Shown in pieces: positions 1 to 12,500 of a stretch of 32,864 nucleotides of DNA; position 1 is the first letter of the stretch; every line of letters starts with the position of its first letter. The translations under genes and the position numbers were made by a program. This DNA comes from Collinsella sp. GTDB lineage: Bacteria > Actinomycetota > Coriobacteriia > Coriobacteriales > Coriobacteriaceae. The stretch lies in NCBI GenBank assembly GCA_018368345.1, contig JAGZEK010000019.1, positions 1 to 32,864 of the forward strand, given 5' to 3'. The notes below the pieces were generated by a model, which saw only the letters and a list, made by a program, of their open reading frames with translations, did not search any database and was not told the origin of the DNA.

Positions 1-198
1 CATTCAGCATCAGGGTAGCGCTGCGACGCGGAAATCGCGCGCCGTTGCCGCGCCCCGCAGTGCCCGCTTCCCCCGAGAACAATTATCAGTGCAGGTAGAG
101 AGCTTGCCGATTTCCGAAAAAGTCGGCTATGGTCGACCCCTGCGACCAAAACGTAGTAGATAGGCCCTTTTCGTGGCGCAGCGTCAGAGCAGTCTTTT

Positions 199-263
199 TG
201 GGACGGGGCTATTTTGACTACATGTCGATCTGATTGCCCAAGTAGTCAAAAAGCCCCGTCCCA
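199..263. repeat. Long interrupted inverted repeat
   Basis: The arms at 199-221 and 242-263 are complementary over 22 base pairs with one bulged base, around a 20-nt loop. They contain GGGACGGGGCT and its complement. The arm ends in ACTAC, not a T tract, so the structure is only weakly terminator-like. It may end transcription from a gene left of the window or be a dispersed palindromic element. No gene is visible in the first 534 bases. Confidence 0.6.
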
Positions 264-278
264 AATTAGCTGCCTTGT

Positions 279-326
279 GGGGCTGTGGGGATAAAGATTG
301 CCGACGGTTTTATCCTGCCGAGCCCC
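279..326. other. Nested hairpin in the adhesin upstream region
   Basis: An outer stem, GGGGCT at 279-284 with AGCCCC at 321-326, encloses an inner stem, GGATAAA at 289-295 with TTTATCC at 309-315. The inner loop is 13 nt. It follows the inverted repeat at 199-263 by 15 nt. It could be a terminator or a structured leader segment. It matches no riboswitch class that I recognise. Confidence 0.4.
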
Positions 327-444
327 TTTGATGGCGCGAATGGTTCGATTTGACGACCGAGTGGCAACCTGACGCGGAATGGCGGGTCGTTTAAATTGCT
401 ACACTTTTAAGCATATAGCGATGTCCTGCCTTGCGTTTTTGCGC

Positions 445-453
445 GGGGGGGGG
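445..453 (+). repeat. Homopolymeric G9 tract upstream of giant adhesin
   Basis: Nine consecutive G residues lie 81 nt upstream of the adhesin ATG and 7 nt upstream of a possible -35 box. G tracts of this length are prone to slipped-strand length change and commonly cause phase variation of surface-protein genes in other bacteria. That role here is inference. Confidence 0.7.
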
Positions 454-460
454 CGTATAT

Positions 461-491
461 TTGCATCGATGGGGACGACGACACACATATA
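461..491 (+). promoter_or_regulatory. Possible promoter of giant adhesin
   Basis: TTGCAT at 461-466 resembles a -35 box. CATATA at 486-491 is a weak -10 candidate at a long 19-nt spacing. CATATAGCGA also occurs at 412-421, so a second promoter-like site is possible. Support is limited to position and partial consensus. Confidence 0.25.
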
Positions 492-534
492 GCGAGCCAC
501 TGCTTGCCGTCCTCATGGATTGGGGAGGGCCTTC

Positions 535-3500
535 ATGAATCGCGTATATGCGAAAGCTCGAGAAATGCTGAAGCCTTTGGGCACAAAAACCAATACAGCC
601 AAGCGTGCTCTAAAGGTTTTGACCGTCCCGCTGGCGGCGTGTGCGCTCTTGTTTGGTGCAACGAGTGCGTTGGCCGAGCAGACGGTTCCCTTCAGCAACC
701 ATATCGTGAAGACGGTAAACCCTACCGGCACCACGGTCAACCTGTTTGACTACTGGGTCGTGAATGGCGATAACGACAATTCTGCCAACATAAACAACGA
801 CAACAGCAATAACAACACCGGCATCAATAAAGACCACCAGCTCAAATTCAATGGTGGTGCCGGTACGGGCATTAACAAATGGACGGGCAAGAGTACCACC
901 GGTGGCTTTGGACGCCTTCCATTTGTGAAGAACACGCTGGTAAAGGGCTATCCGGAGATCAAAAATGGCACCTACCAGGGCGTTAACTACAACGATGAGT
1001 CGCTCGATTACCTCTTTAACAATGACAGCCAGGCAAATAAAAAGCAGAACGGTAAGGCCGTTTACAACAACGTGCAGGGCCTCTTCCAGCTCAAGGATGG
1101 CTATTACGTTTACGACTCCTACGGCTTCAAAGAAGGCAACTATGCCGTGTATAACTCCACGACGAACTCCTTTGACGTCTACGATAAGGCGGGCGTATAT
1201 AAGGAGAGCGTGTCAGAAGAGAATCGGGGTCAGTTCTTTCCCTTTGACTCGGCTAAAAAGGTTTTTACCGAGTCGGGTAAAAACCTCTCCCCTATAGGAA
1301 TAAAGGACGGAGAGAACGATAAGCTCAACCATCACTTTGGCATGTCCATGACCACGGAGTTTGTCCAGCCCGCAAACGGCAAGACCAACAAGAACGAGGA
1401 CATGATCTTTGAGTTCTCGGGCGACGATGACGTCTGGGTGTATATCGATGGCGTGCTCGTGGGCGATCTGGGCGGCATCCACGAGAAGGCAACGCTTGAT
1501 ATTAACTTTGCTACCGGCGAAGTGAAAGTCGGTCATATTGATGGCGCGAATGGAACCGAGAGGGAAATCGAAAAAACCACTATCAAGGCGAAGTTCGACG
1601 CCGTCGGCGCGGACACCACCAACTTCTCCGGTGATACATTCAATTCTAGCACCAAGCACAAGCTGAGCTTCTTCTATCTGGAGCGCGGTGCGGGTGCATC
1701 GAACATGTCACTTAAGTTCAACCTCACCACCCTGCCGTCATCCGAGGTCCAGAAGGTCGACCAGAACGGCGAGGCGGTCCAGGGCGCCACGTTTGCGCTG
1801 TATCAGTCCGGTGAAAGCTGGAAGACGCAGGGCGATCCCATCGCTCAAGGCACGACGGACGATAAGGGTCAGCTGGTGCTTTTGGAGTCGGACGGCTCTG
1901 TCCTTTCGTTCGATAACCAGCATGCCGCGGGGCATGACTTCTTTGTACTCAAGGAGATGGGCCTGCCCGAGGGATATCGTTCGAGTCTGACTTCATCGAC
2001 TTCCGCAACGCCAGGCGAGCTGCATCTGCAGTACAAGCCAGCTGCGGCGAGTGGCACGGGCGGCGTGGTCGTCGCACCGCAAACGACGGTCAAAACAGCG
2101 GATGATAGCACATGGAAGGGCAGCCGCATGTGGCTGAACGGTGGCTATCTGGCTGCCAAGGAGACCATTTCCCTAGATAAAGATACGCAAGACAATAAGG
2201 GCAACGCCATTAGCTCGGGTACGACCTTCGCCGTCGTGCTCAAGCTCACCGGTGCGAGCGAGGACCACACAAGCGAAGACGCGTGGACGGCGGTCACGGG
2301 CAACCCGCTCAATGGCTATAAGCTGTGCTCCAAACACGGCATTGAGGGCGCGGTCGAGGCTGCCAAATCGGCAGATACGAGCGTCTTTGGCGTCAACACC
2401 AAGGGCGACTATGAGGTAACGGTCAGGTCGCTGCCCGGCGATATCGAGAAGTACGCCGCCATGATGACGGACAAGTCCCAGTCCGAATATACCGTGGCGG
2501 TGTATCACACCACGGCATCGTCTCTGGCGGAGGCAACCATCGACAACACCTCTATGGTCCAATATCAAACGATAAACAGGCAGTTCTCTACGGTGATCCA
2601 CCTCACCAACGTTCAGAACCGCCTGTTTGTGCAGAAGGTTGACGACCTGGGCAAGCCCGTGAACGACGCGACGTTTGAGCTGTACAAGGCCGAGGATGTT
2701 ACCGGCGATAGTCCCAGCACGTATGCCATTAAATCGGGTGCCGAGCCATATGACACCGCGCAGGCAAACGGCATGACCTATCCGTATGACATTGAGGGTG
2801 CTGCATGCTTCCCACTCAATTCGACAAAGCATGCACCCCTTATCAAGGGTACGTACTACCTGCGTGAGTCTGTAAGTCCAGATGGCCATGAGATTAACAA
2901 CACCATCACCAAGGTAATCGTGGACGATTCGGGTGTGTACGTGGATGCCGGTAAGGAAGGCGACGGTGTGCGCAGCATGAGCGGCCCGGGTTCGCTGATT
3001 GCTTCCCTGGCGCAGTTTGGCTCTCCCGACTCGATCGACAACACGCTTACGCACATTAAGGGCAAGCTGCAGAGTGCAACTGGCTCAGATGCCAGCGAAA
3101 ACCTAACATGGGGCCAGACAAGTACCGCCAAGGGTGTGACGCCTTCTCTTGCGGACAACTTGATGCATATGCGCTATGACAAGACGATGCAAGGCGCCAA
3201 GACCATCCTGCGCTATGTCGAGGACGGTGGCGAGCGCAACGGTAAGCTGGCGACGATCTTTGCCGATACGGGCATCAACCGCATGGCTCTTTATCAAGAC
3301 GATGATGCCACCAATGGCACCGATCTGGGCACGCTTCAGCTCAATCATCTCTTTACCACGGCAACGGCCGTGCAGTATACCGACCGTCGCGTGGCGCGCC
3401 TGCAAGTGACCAAGACCGTGACGGCGGATACTGGTCTTACTGCACCCACTAAGGATGCGAACGACAAGGATCTGACCTTTACGTTTAAGTTCACCCTGCC

Positions 3501-6500
3501 GGAGTCCCAGAAGGGCTACGAGGCGCACGTATTTGATGCGAACGGCAACGCCGTGGGCAACTCCTTTACGCTCAAGAACGGCGGCACCCACTCCATCAAG
3601 GCCGGCGAGACCATTCGCGTATACGACCTTAAGCAGGGCGACAGCTATAGCGTGAGCGAGCTCACCACTAAGGGCGAGGAGTCCAGTGGCAATGTGCTGG
3701 CGAGCATCGTTAACACTGTGACCGGCTCTGCCGACGAGTCGGTGCTTCCGGCTGGCTTTAGCCTCGTGAGCCGCAAGGCCGGCGGCGAGGAGCAGCCTGG
3801 AACCGGCAACACCATCACGGGCAAGATCGTCGCGCTCGAGGACGGAAAGATTCCCGCCGATAACAAGCTCGAGTTCACCAACAACTACAGCGCCAACCGC
3901 GTAACACTTGAGGCCAAAGACGGTCTGAGCGCCAAGAAGATGCTCGAAGGTCGCGATTGGGCCGATGGCGATTCCTTTACCGTGCAGCTTGCGGCTAAGG
4001 ACGGCGCCCCCATGCCCAATGGCGCCAAGGACGGGGTGGCGACGGTCGAGTTCACCAAGAATACCCAGAAGGCAACGTTTGGCGATATTACCTATACCAA
4101 GCCCGGCATGTACACCTATACCATCTCGGAGGTTATCCCCGGCTCCGATGCCGGGGCAGACGGCATGAGCTACTCTGCTGCTCGCTATACCGCGACGGTC
4201 GTGGTGGAGGACAAGCAGGCTGGCGCTCTGGTCGTTAAGAGCGTGAAGGTGGTGCAGGAGTGCAACGACGCGCGCGTCGACACCAATACGGATGTTTCCG
4301 ATAAGGTCGCAACCTTCACCAATCGCTACGATGCACACGAAGCGAAGATCATCATCCATGCCCAAAAGATCCTGACCGATAACGCCGGGAGCTTTGCGCT
4401 CGCCCAGAACGCCTTTAGCTTTACGCTCGAGGGTATGGGCGGCTATGCGGACGTCAACGCTGTGTTCAGTCCTAACACGGTCGATACGAGCGTGGTAGCT
4501 CCCATGCCCCGGGGCACCGAGGGCAATGCCGCAACCGTGGGCAACAACGCCGACGGTACGGTGACGCAGCCGGCTACGGTGACGTGGCCGGCGATCTCCT
4601 ATACCGCCAAGGCGGATGCGGGACGCGCCTACGTGTACAAGTTCGCTGAGAATCCCGGTAGCATTGCGGGCATGACCTACGACGGGTCGGTCTACTACGC
4701 CGTGGTGCGTAACGCCAAGAAGAGCGCCGGCATCCAGACTTCGATCGAGTACTACAAGGCCGCTGGGGACGGTTCGGTAAAGCAGCTGGACAAGAACGTC
4801 ACACCCTCCTTTACCAATATATATAGCGCAGAGCCCACGAGCGTGACCCTGCAGGGCCAAAAGACCGTGAGCGGTCGCGACTGGAACCAGGGTGAGAGCT
4901 ATACCTTTAATCTCACTGCCGCTACGGATGATGCCAGTACGACTGGTTTGAGCAAGACCACCGCGCAGACGGTGACGGATGGGGCTGTTGCCGTTAACGC
5001 CAACAAGGCGGTCGCCAGCACGCCCGCGTCGGGACGCGTGGCCTCGTTCTCCTTTGGCACCGAAGCCGCCCCGACCGTGACGTTCAACCGCGCAGGCACC
5101 TTTAGCTTCAACATCACCGAGAAAGCTGCGCAGGATGGCCAGGCGGGCATGTCCATGGACAAACACACCGCACGCGCGACCGTCGTGGTGACCGACCTGG
5201 ACAAGTCGGGCAACCACGCGGGCAAGCTACGCGTGTCGAGCGTGACCTACGCCAACACCGGTGCCCCCGATGCGGACAAGATCGTAACCGACAAGGCTGC
5301 CTTTACCAACGCGTACCATGCATCGGGCACCTTTGATGGCGTGACGGTGAGCAAGACCCTTGAGGGTCGCGCCTCTACCGCGGGCCAGTTTACCTTTGCC
5401 GTGACGGGCCTTTGGTACAACGGCGTTCAGACGTCGGTCGATGGCTCCGAGGCTAGCCTGTCCAATAAGGTGGCAGGGGCCGGCGTGTCCGGCGCTGTGG
5501 TGAGCGCAAGCGGGGAAGAGAAGCTCTTTGCCCGCGACCTCACGGAACAGGACCTTGGCCGTACATTTGCCTATCGCATTCACGAGAACCAGCCTGCTGC
5601 TGCCGGCTACACCTATGACACCGGCTACACGGGCGACGCTATCGTGCTCGTCAAGGTTCTTGCACACAAGGACGACCCCGCTAAGCTCTACACCGTGACG
5701 ACCGTGCTCAAGGGTGCGGGTGTGACGGAGCTACTGGGCGACGGCGCCGACGCGAGCGCGCTGACGGACGAAAAGATCGTCGAGCTCAAGCAAGATTCGC
5801 ATACTTACGTGCAGCAGTACGATGCAAGTGAGGTCGGCGCCACGCCTGCCGTCTCGTTTGTGAACCGTTACACGGCAAGTCTCGACTATGGCGCCGCTGG
5901 CGGTTTGCAGATTGAGAAGACGTTGACGTATCCCAAGGACGCGACCATTTTTGGCTCGCCTAAGAGCACGTTCCGTTATATCGTCAAGCCTGCTGACGAG
6001 ATATCTGCCAGCAAGGTTGGCATTTCCACGAATGGCAAGGTCTTTGAGACCGCAAATGTCGAGGCCAACGCTCCCAAGACCGTAAGTTTGGTACCTGCGG
6101 GTGGGCTGACCTTCACTCAGGATGATGCCGGCAAGACGTTCACCTATACGGTGAGCGAGATTGACGACAAGGCGACGGGCTATACGTACGACAAGACGGT
6201 CCATACGGTTAAGGCTGTCGTGGCGGATAACGGCGACGGTACGCTTAGGGTCACGACGTCGGTAAGCAAGCAGGTTGACGGCGAGGACGAGCTTGAGGGC
6301 CAGTGGATCTACCCGTCGAATGCGACATCTGCCGGTGTCGCGACGGTCAAATTCAAGAACACCTATACGGTCGCCGAGGCAGCAACCTATACTCCGTCCG
6401 TGACCAAGGTGGTTGCCGGTGCCAATGCTCCGGACAAGTTTACCTTTGCCATGACCGCGGCCGATGATGTCACCAAGGCTGCTATCGACGGCAAGCTCAT

Positions 6501-9500
6501 CACCGGCTCTTCGATGAGTGCGGAGAACGGCTACGCTGAGAAGAAGCAAACGAAGGAGGGCCTCAAGGACGGGGAGCACTACCAGCTTGACTTCTCGAAG
6601 CTCACCTTCAACAAGCCGGGCACGTATAAGTTCGCTATTAACGAGGTGGCTGCGAACAGCGGTCTTGGCGAGTGGAAGTATGACCAGCACGTCTATACCG
6701 TGACGGTCACCGTAACCGATGAGGGCGGCAAACTTGTAGCGCGTGCCGATGGCACGACCGGCTCGGAAGGCTTCATCTTTACCAATAGTTACCAAACTTC
6801 AACGAGCTACGAGCTCCAGGGCGGTTTGGAGATCGTCAAGACGCTTAACGGGCACGATCTGCATGCCGGCATGTTTGGCTTTACGGTGACGGGCGAAGAC
6901 GATGCTTCAATCGAAAAGCTCAACAAGCTGCTGCGCGCGGATGAGGGTAAGCTCACCGTTACGAACGATGAACCGCAGGCCGATGGCACGTCCCACACCG
7001 GTATTTTGGGCGGCCTGACCTTCGCGACGGGCGATGCGGACAAGACGTTTGCCTACAAGATTGTCGAGAATGGCGGCGGTAGGGGCGGCTATACATACGA
7101 CTCCACCTATTGGAAGGTAGAGATTGCGGTTAAGAAGCGCGATAACGGTTCGCTCTATACCGTGACCACGGTCAAGCACTATGACGCCAACGACGTTGAA
7201 GAGCCCCGCGATGCGAATACCTTTAGCTCCGAGAGCGGTACCGCCAAGGCTCAGGTGTTCTTTACCAACAGCTACGCTGCGACCGGAACATTCGACGGTC
7301 TTACTGCCGAGAAGGTGATGGACTCCGGCGACAAGATCGAGACTGGCCAGTATACGTTTGACCTGTATGCCGAGAAGGCCGACGGCTCGCTCGAAAAGAT
7401 GGATGAGGGCACGACTCGGGCGGACGAGGACGGTACCGCTACGGTCGACTTTGGTAAGGTTAACTTTAAACTTGGCGATGCTACCAGCGGAACTCATGAG
7501 CAGACGATTGACCTCGCCGGCGCCGTCAACGATGGCATTGCCACCAAGCGTCACAATGCCGACCACACCACCACCTACAGCTTTAACCTGGTGGCAAAGG
7601 AGCGCATGGCCAACCTGCCCGAGGGTGTGCGTCCCGTGGATACGTCTGCGACGTGCCGAGTGCTGCTCGAGGTGACCGACCACAACGACGGCAATCTGAC
7701 GTCCAAGGTGACCTATCGCGATGGTACCGAGAAGGGTAAGATCGTCTTCCACAACACGCGTGATAAGGTCAAGACGATTGGCACGGTCGCGAAGCCCGAT
7801 GTGGACATCGACGGGCAGTTGCTTTCTGTGGGCGACTCCTACGCCTATACCATCAACTGGGCCAATACCGAGGCCGACGCCGCCGGTAATCTGGTTTCGG
7901 CCAACGTGACCGTGACCGACGAGCTGCCCACGGGCGTCGTGTTCGAGGCCTTTGAGGGCGAGTATGCCGATAAGGGCGCCGCGAGCGGTCAGTTGCTCAC
8001 CTGGAACCTGGGTGAGCAGCCTGCGGGCAGCCACGGTTCGGTGCGCGTGCACGTCAAGATTACCGAGGACGCCGTGAAGGGTGCCCAAGGCGCTGTTGGC
8101 ACCATCAACAATACTGCCACCGTTAAGGTCGGCGACAAGAGCAAGAGTTATACCGGCACCACGACGAACTTCGTACCCAAGAAGTCCGAGAGCGATGTCC
8201 AGGATTCGAATGGGTCGGGCGTGGCGCTGGGCGACGAACTCACCTACACCATCGGCTACAAGAACACCGAGGGCGCGTCTGCCACGGTAACGATCACCGA
8301 TGCCGTTCCCGCGGGAACCGAGTTCGTGGAGTTCGCCGGCGACCATAAGGATGCCGGCTCCAAGGGCAATGACGGCAACCTTACCTGGACGTTGAAGGAC
8401 GTTCCCGCAGGCAAGGAGGGCACGGTTCAGTTTAAGGTTCGCGTGACCGAGAACGCGTTTAAGAGCGGTGGCGCTTCGGGCGACATCTCCAACCAGGCGT
8501 CGGCGGCGGTCGGCAACAACCCTGCCGTCAAGACCAACACCACTACCGACGAGGTGTCTGACGGGCGCCTGACGTTGAGCAAGACGGTCACGGCCGCCGA
8601 AGGCATCACCGCGCCCAACAAGGCATTTACCTTTAAGGTGCTGCTCTACCAGGCCGATGGCACAACGCCTCTGGCCGGCACCTTTGCGTTCGCCGGTCGC
8701 CTCAGCGACACCAACGGCACCTATGTAAGCGGACAGATCAAGAGCGGGGATACCATCGAGCTTAAGGCCGGCGGCTCCGTCACGGTTACCTTGCCCATGG
8801 GTGCGCACTACGAGGTGCAGGAGCTCGACTCCAAGGGTGAGCTCATGACGAGCGAGGACGGCTTTGCGGTTGTCGATAAGGCGAACCCCCAGAAGGGTAC
8901 CGTCGGACAGGCGACGAAGGTGGGCTTCACCAACGTCTACAGCGTGGAGTCCACAAAGGTGGAAAACGCCTTCAAGGTCCAAAAGAAGATTTCCGGACGC
9001 AACTGGACGACATCGGACGTCTTTACCATGACGCTGACTGCCCAGGGTGAGGCACCCATGCCCAAGGGCGCCAAGGACGGCGTGTCGACGATTGAGTTGC
9101 ACAAGGATGCCCAGGTCGGCAACTTCGGTACCATCGAGTACACCAAGCCCGGTACCTATACCTATGTGATTACCGAGCCGTCGGGTGACGAGACGTCGCT
9201 CATCTTCTCGAAGGCCACCTATCGTGCCACCGTCACGGTGGCCGACGATGGCGCCGGTAAGCTGTTTGCCAAGACCAAGATTGCACAGCTGACCGACGAT
9301 GCGGGCGACGCTGCTGAGCGCACGGTCGAGGCGGCGGTCTTTACCAACACCGCCAAGACCGGCAGCCTCACCGTCAAGAAGACGGTCGTCGGCGGCGACA
9401 GCCAGCGCGAGTTCGGCTTCACGGTCGCGCTGACCGACGGGGACGGCGAGCCCGTCTCCGGCACCTTCGGCAAGGGCAAGAACGCCGTGACGTTCGCGGA

Positions 9501-12500
9501 CGGCAAGGCGACCTTCACGCTCAAGGACGGCGGGGAGAAGACCATCGCCGGCCTGCCCGTGGGCATGCACTACACCGTGACCGAGGACGCCGCCGAGGGC
9601 TACACGACTGCTGTTAACGGGGCTGACGGCTCCAAGGCCGAAGGCGCCGTGACCGAGGACGGCGCGACCGTCGCGTTCACCAACACGTACGGAACGGCCA
9701 CCGAGGGCAGAGACGTCTCCACCGCGGGACTCTTCACCAAGACGCTCAAGGGTCGCGACTGGGCGGAGGGCGATAGCTTCCAATTCGCGCTCACGGGCGA
9801 GGACGGCGCCCCCATGCCCGAGGGGTCTGCCGACGGCTCCAAGACCGTCAGTGTGACGGCCGCCGCCGTCACCAAGGCGGGCGATAAGGTCGCCTTCGAC
9901 TTCGGCTCCATTCGCTACACGCTCAATGACATCAAGGACGCTGGGTTCGCCGAGGTCGGCGGCAAGCGCGTGCGCACCAAGACCTTCACCTACAAGGTGC
10001 GCGAGGTCAGGCCCGATGACGGTTCTGCCATCGCCGGCGTGGACTACGACGGCCACGTCGCCACGATGACGGTGACCGTGGCCGACGACGGCTCCGGCAA
10101 CCTCACGGCCACGACGCCCACGATCGCGCAGGCGAGTGGCGGCGACTTCGTCAACACCTACACGACCGAGCTCGACTACTCGGCCCGCGCGGGCGTGCGC
10201 CTGTCCAAGACGCTCTCCGGCCGCGCCATGGAGGCGGGGCAGTTCGCCTTCACCGTGACCGCCGACGCCGAGACGGCCGCCAAGCTCGGCCTCAAGACCG
10301 ACAAGGACGCCTACGCCGTGGCCGCGGCTGACGATGGGAAGGCCGACCTGGTCGACCTCATCGGCGGTGCCGCGAAGAGCGACGTGAAGTTCACCGACGC
10401 CGACGCGGGCAAGACCTACCGCTTCACCGTCACCGAGACCAAGCTCGGCGGCGAGGGCTACACCAACGACACCGCGCCGCGCACGGTGACCATCGCGCCC
10501 GGCTACGACGCCGCGACGGGCGAGCTCACGGTCACGACCACAGTTGCCAAGGACGGTGTCGAGGTCGCCCGCAGCGAGGTCTCCACAGCGGATGACGCCA
10601 TGGCGCCGCCCGCGCCTGTGACGGTCGCGTTCCAGAACTCCTACGAGGCCACCGGAACGCTCGGCGGCGAGGGCGACGCGGCCATCAACGCCACCAAGAC
10701 GCTGACGGGCCGCGCCGCGGCGGCGGGCGAGTTCTCGTTCTCCGTCCGCGATGCCCGGGGCAACGTGGTCGCGACCGCGACCAACCGGGCCTCCGGCGAC
10801 GGCGAGGCCGCGGGACTTACGTTCTCGCCCATCGCCTACACCACCGACGCTCTCGAGCGGATGGTGGCGGACGGCACCGCCACCAGGGCCGCCGACGGCT
10901 CCTGGGCCATTCCCTATACCGTATCCGAGGACGGCACGGACCGGCTGTCCGCGGGCGTGACGGCAACCGCCTCGAGCTTCGACATCACGGTCAAGGTGAC
11001 CGATAACGGCAAGAGCGGGCTGGACGTTAGCGTGGTCTACCCCGAGGGCTCCGACGGCACGCTGTCGTTCGTGAACGGCTACGGCACCAACGAGGCGACA
11101 GTCGACCTCGCGGGCACCAAGACGCTGGCGCTCGGCCAGGCCGACCTTGGCCTGACGCAGGCCGACATCGCGGGCAAGTACACCTTTAAGATTGAGCCGC
11201 TGGACGGCGCGCCCGCGCCGGTCGACGCCTCCGGCAAGACGGTAACCGAGGCGACCAACGACGCCGCCGGCAACGTCGAGCTGGGCCACGTCACGTTCAG
11301 GCAGCCGAGCGACCTCGACGACGCCGAGATCGACGGCCAAGGTCTGCGCACCAAGACGTTCGCCTACCGGGTGAGCGAGTCCGGTTCGGTCGACGGCGTG
11401 GTCAACGACGCGACGGCGACCAGGACCTTCACGGTCAGGGTGGTCGAGGACACCGCCGCGGGCACGCTCGCCGCGGAGGCCCTGTCCGCAGAGGGCACGC
11501 CCGAGGGCAAGGGCGCGTTCGAGTTCACCAACACCTACGTCGTGAACCCGACGCCGAGCTCCGTCACCGACCAGATCAAGGTGGGCAAGAAGCTCAAGGG
11601 CCGTGACCTGGTCGAGGGCGAGTTCGAGTTCCAGCTGGTCGAGATTGCCGCCGACGGCAGTGAGAGCATCGCGGCGACGGGCAGGAACGCCGCCGACGGC
11701 ACGGTCGCTCTCAGCCCCGTCACCTACACCGCGCCCGGCACGCACAGCTATGAGCTGCGCGAGGTCGCCGGCACGGCGGGCGGCGTGACGTACGACAGGG
11801 CGACGCACCGCGTGCGCACGACGGTCACCGATGCCGGAAACGGCATGCTCGCCGTCAAGCACGAGCTGGCGGATGCCGAGGGCAATGCCGCGGGCGGCGA
11901 CTCGGTGACGTTCACCAACGGCTACGAGGCCGCGCCCGTCACCCTCAAGCTGGGCGCCGCCAAGGTGCTCAAGGGCGCCGAGCTCAAGGCGGGCCAGTTT
12001 AGCTTTGAGCTCAAGAGCCGGGACGGCAAGGTCATGTCGACCGCCAAGAATGCCGCGGACGGCGGCGTCACGTTCGATGCGCTGACGTTCAAGCAGGCCG
12101 GCACCTACACCTTCACGGCGAGCGAGGTCGACGACGGCCAGACGCACGTGACCTACGACAAGGCGGTGCACAAGATCGTCGTCACGGTGGGCGACGAGGC
12201 GGCAGACGGCACCAAGACGGGCTACCTGTCGGCGAAGGTCTCCTACGAGGGCGACGCCAACGTGCCGCCAGTCTTCACCAACAGCTACGCCGAGAATCCC
12301 GGGACCCCCGGCACCCCCGAGAACCCCGGCACGCCGGGCGGCGGCTCAGACGGCGGTTCAGATAACGGCTCCGGCAGCGGCTCTAGCGGCGACGGCTCCA
12401 AGGGCGGCATGCCCGACACCGGCGACCGCAGCCTGCCGGTTGAGGCGCTCGGCGCCATGGCCGGCATCGGCGCGCTGGCCGTCGCGGGCGGCGCGGTCCT

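Noticed and set aside
6907..12171. Long minus-strand open frame opposite the adhesin (1,754 codons)
   Set aside because: It is a GC-rich shadow of the repeat gene, with low-complexity Arg/Gly/Val-rich translation and no ribosome site.
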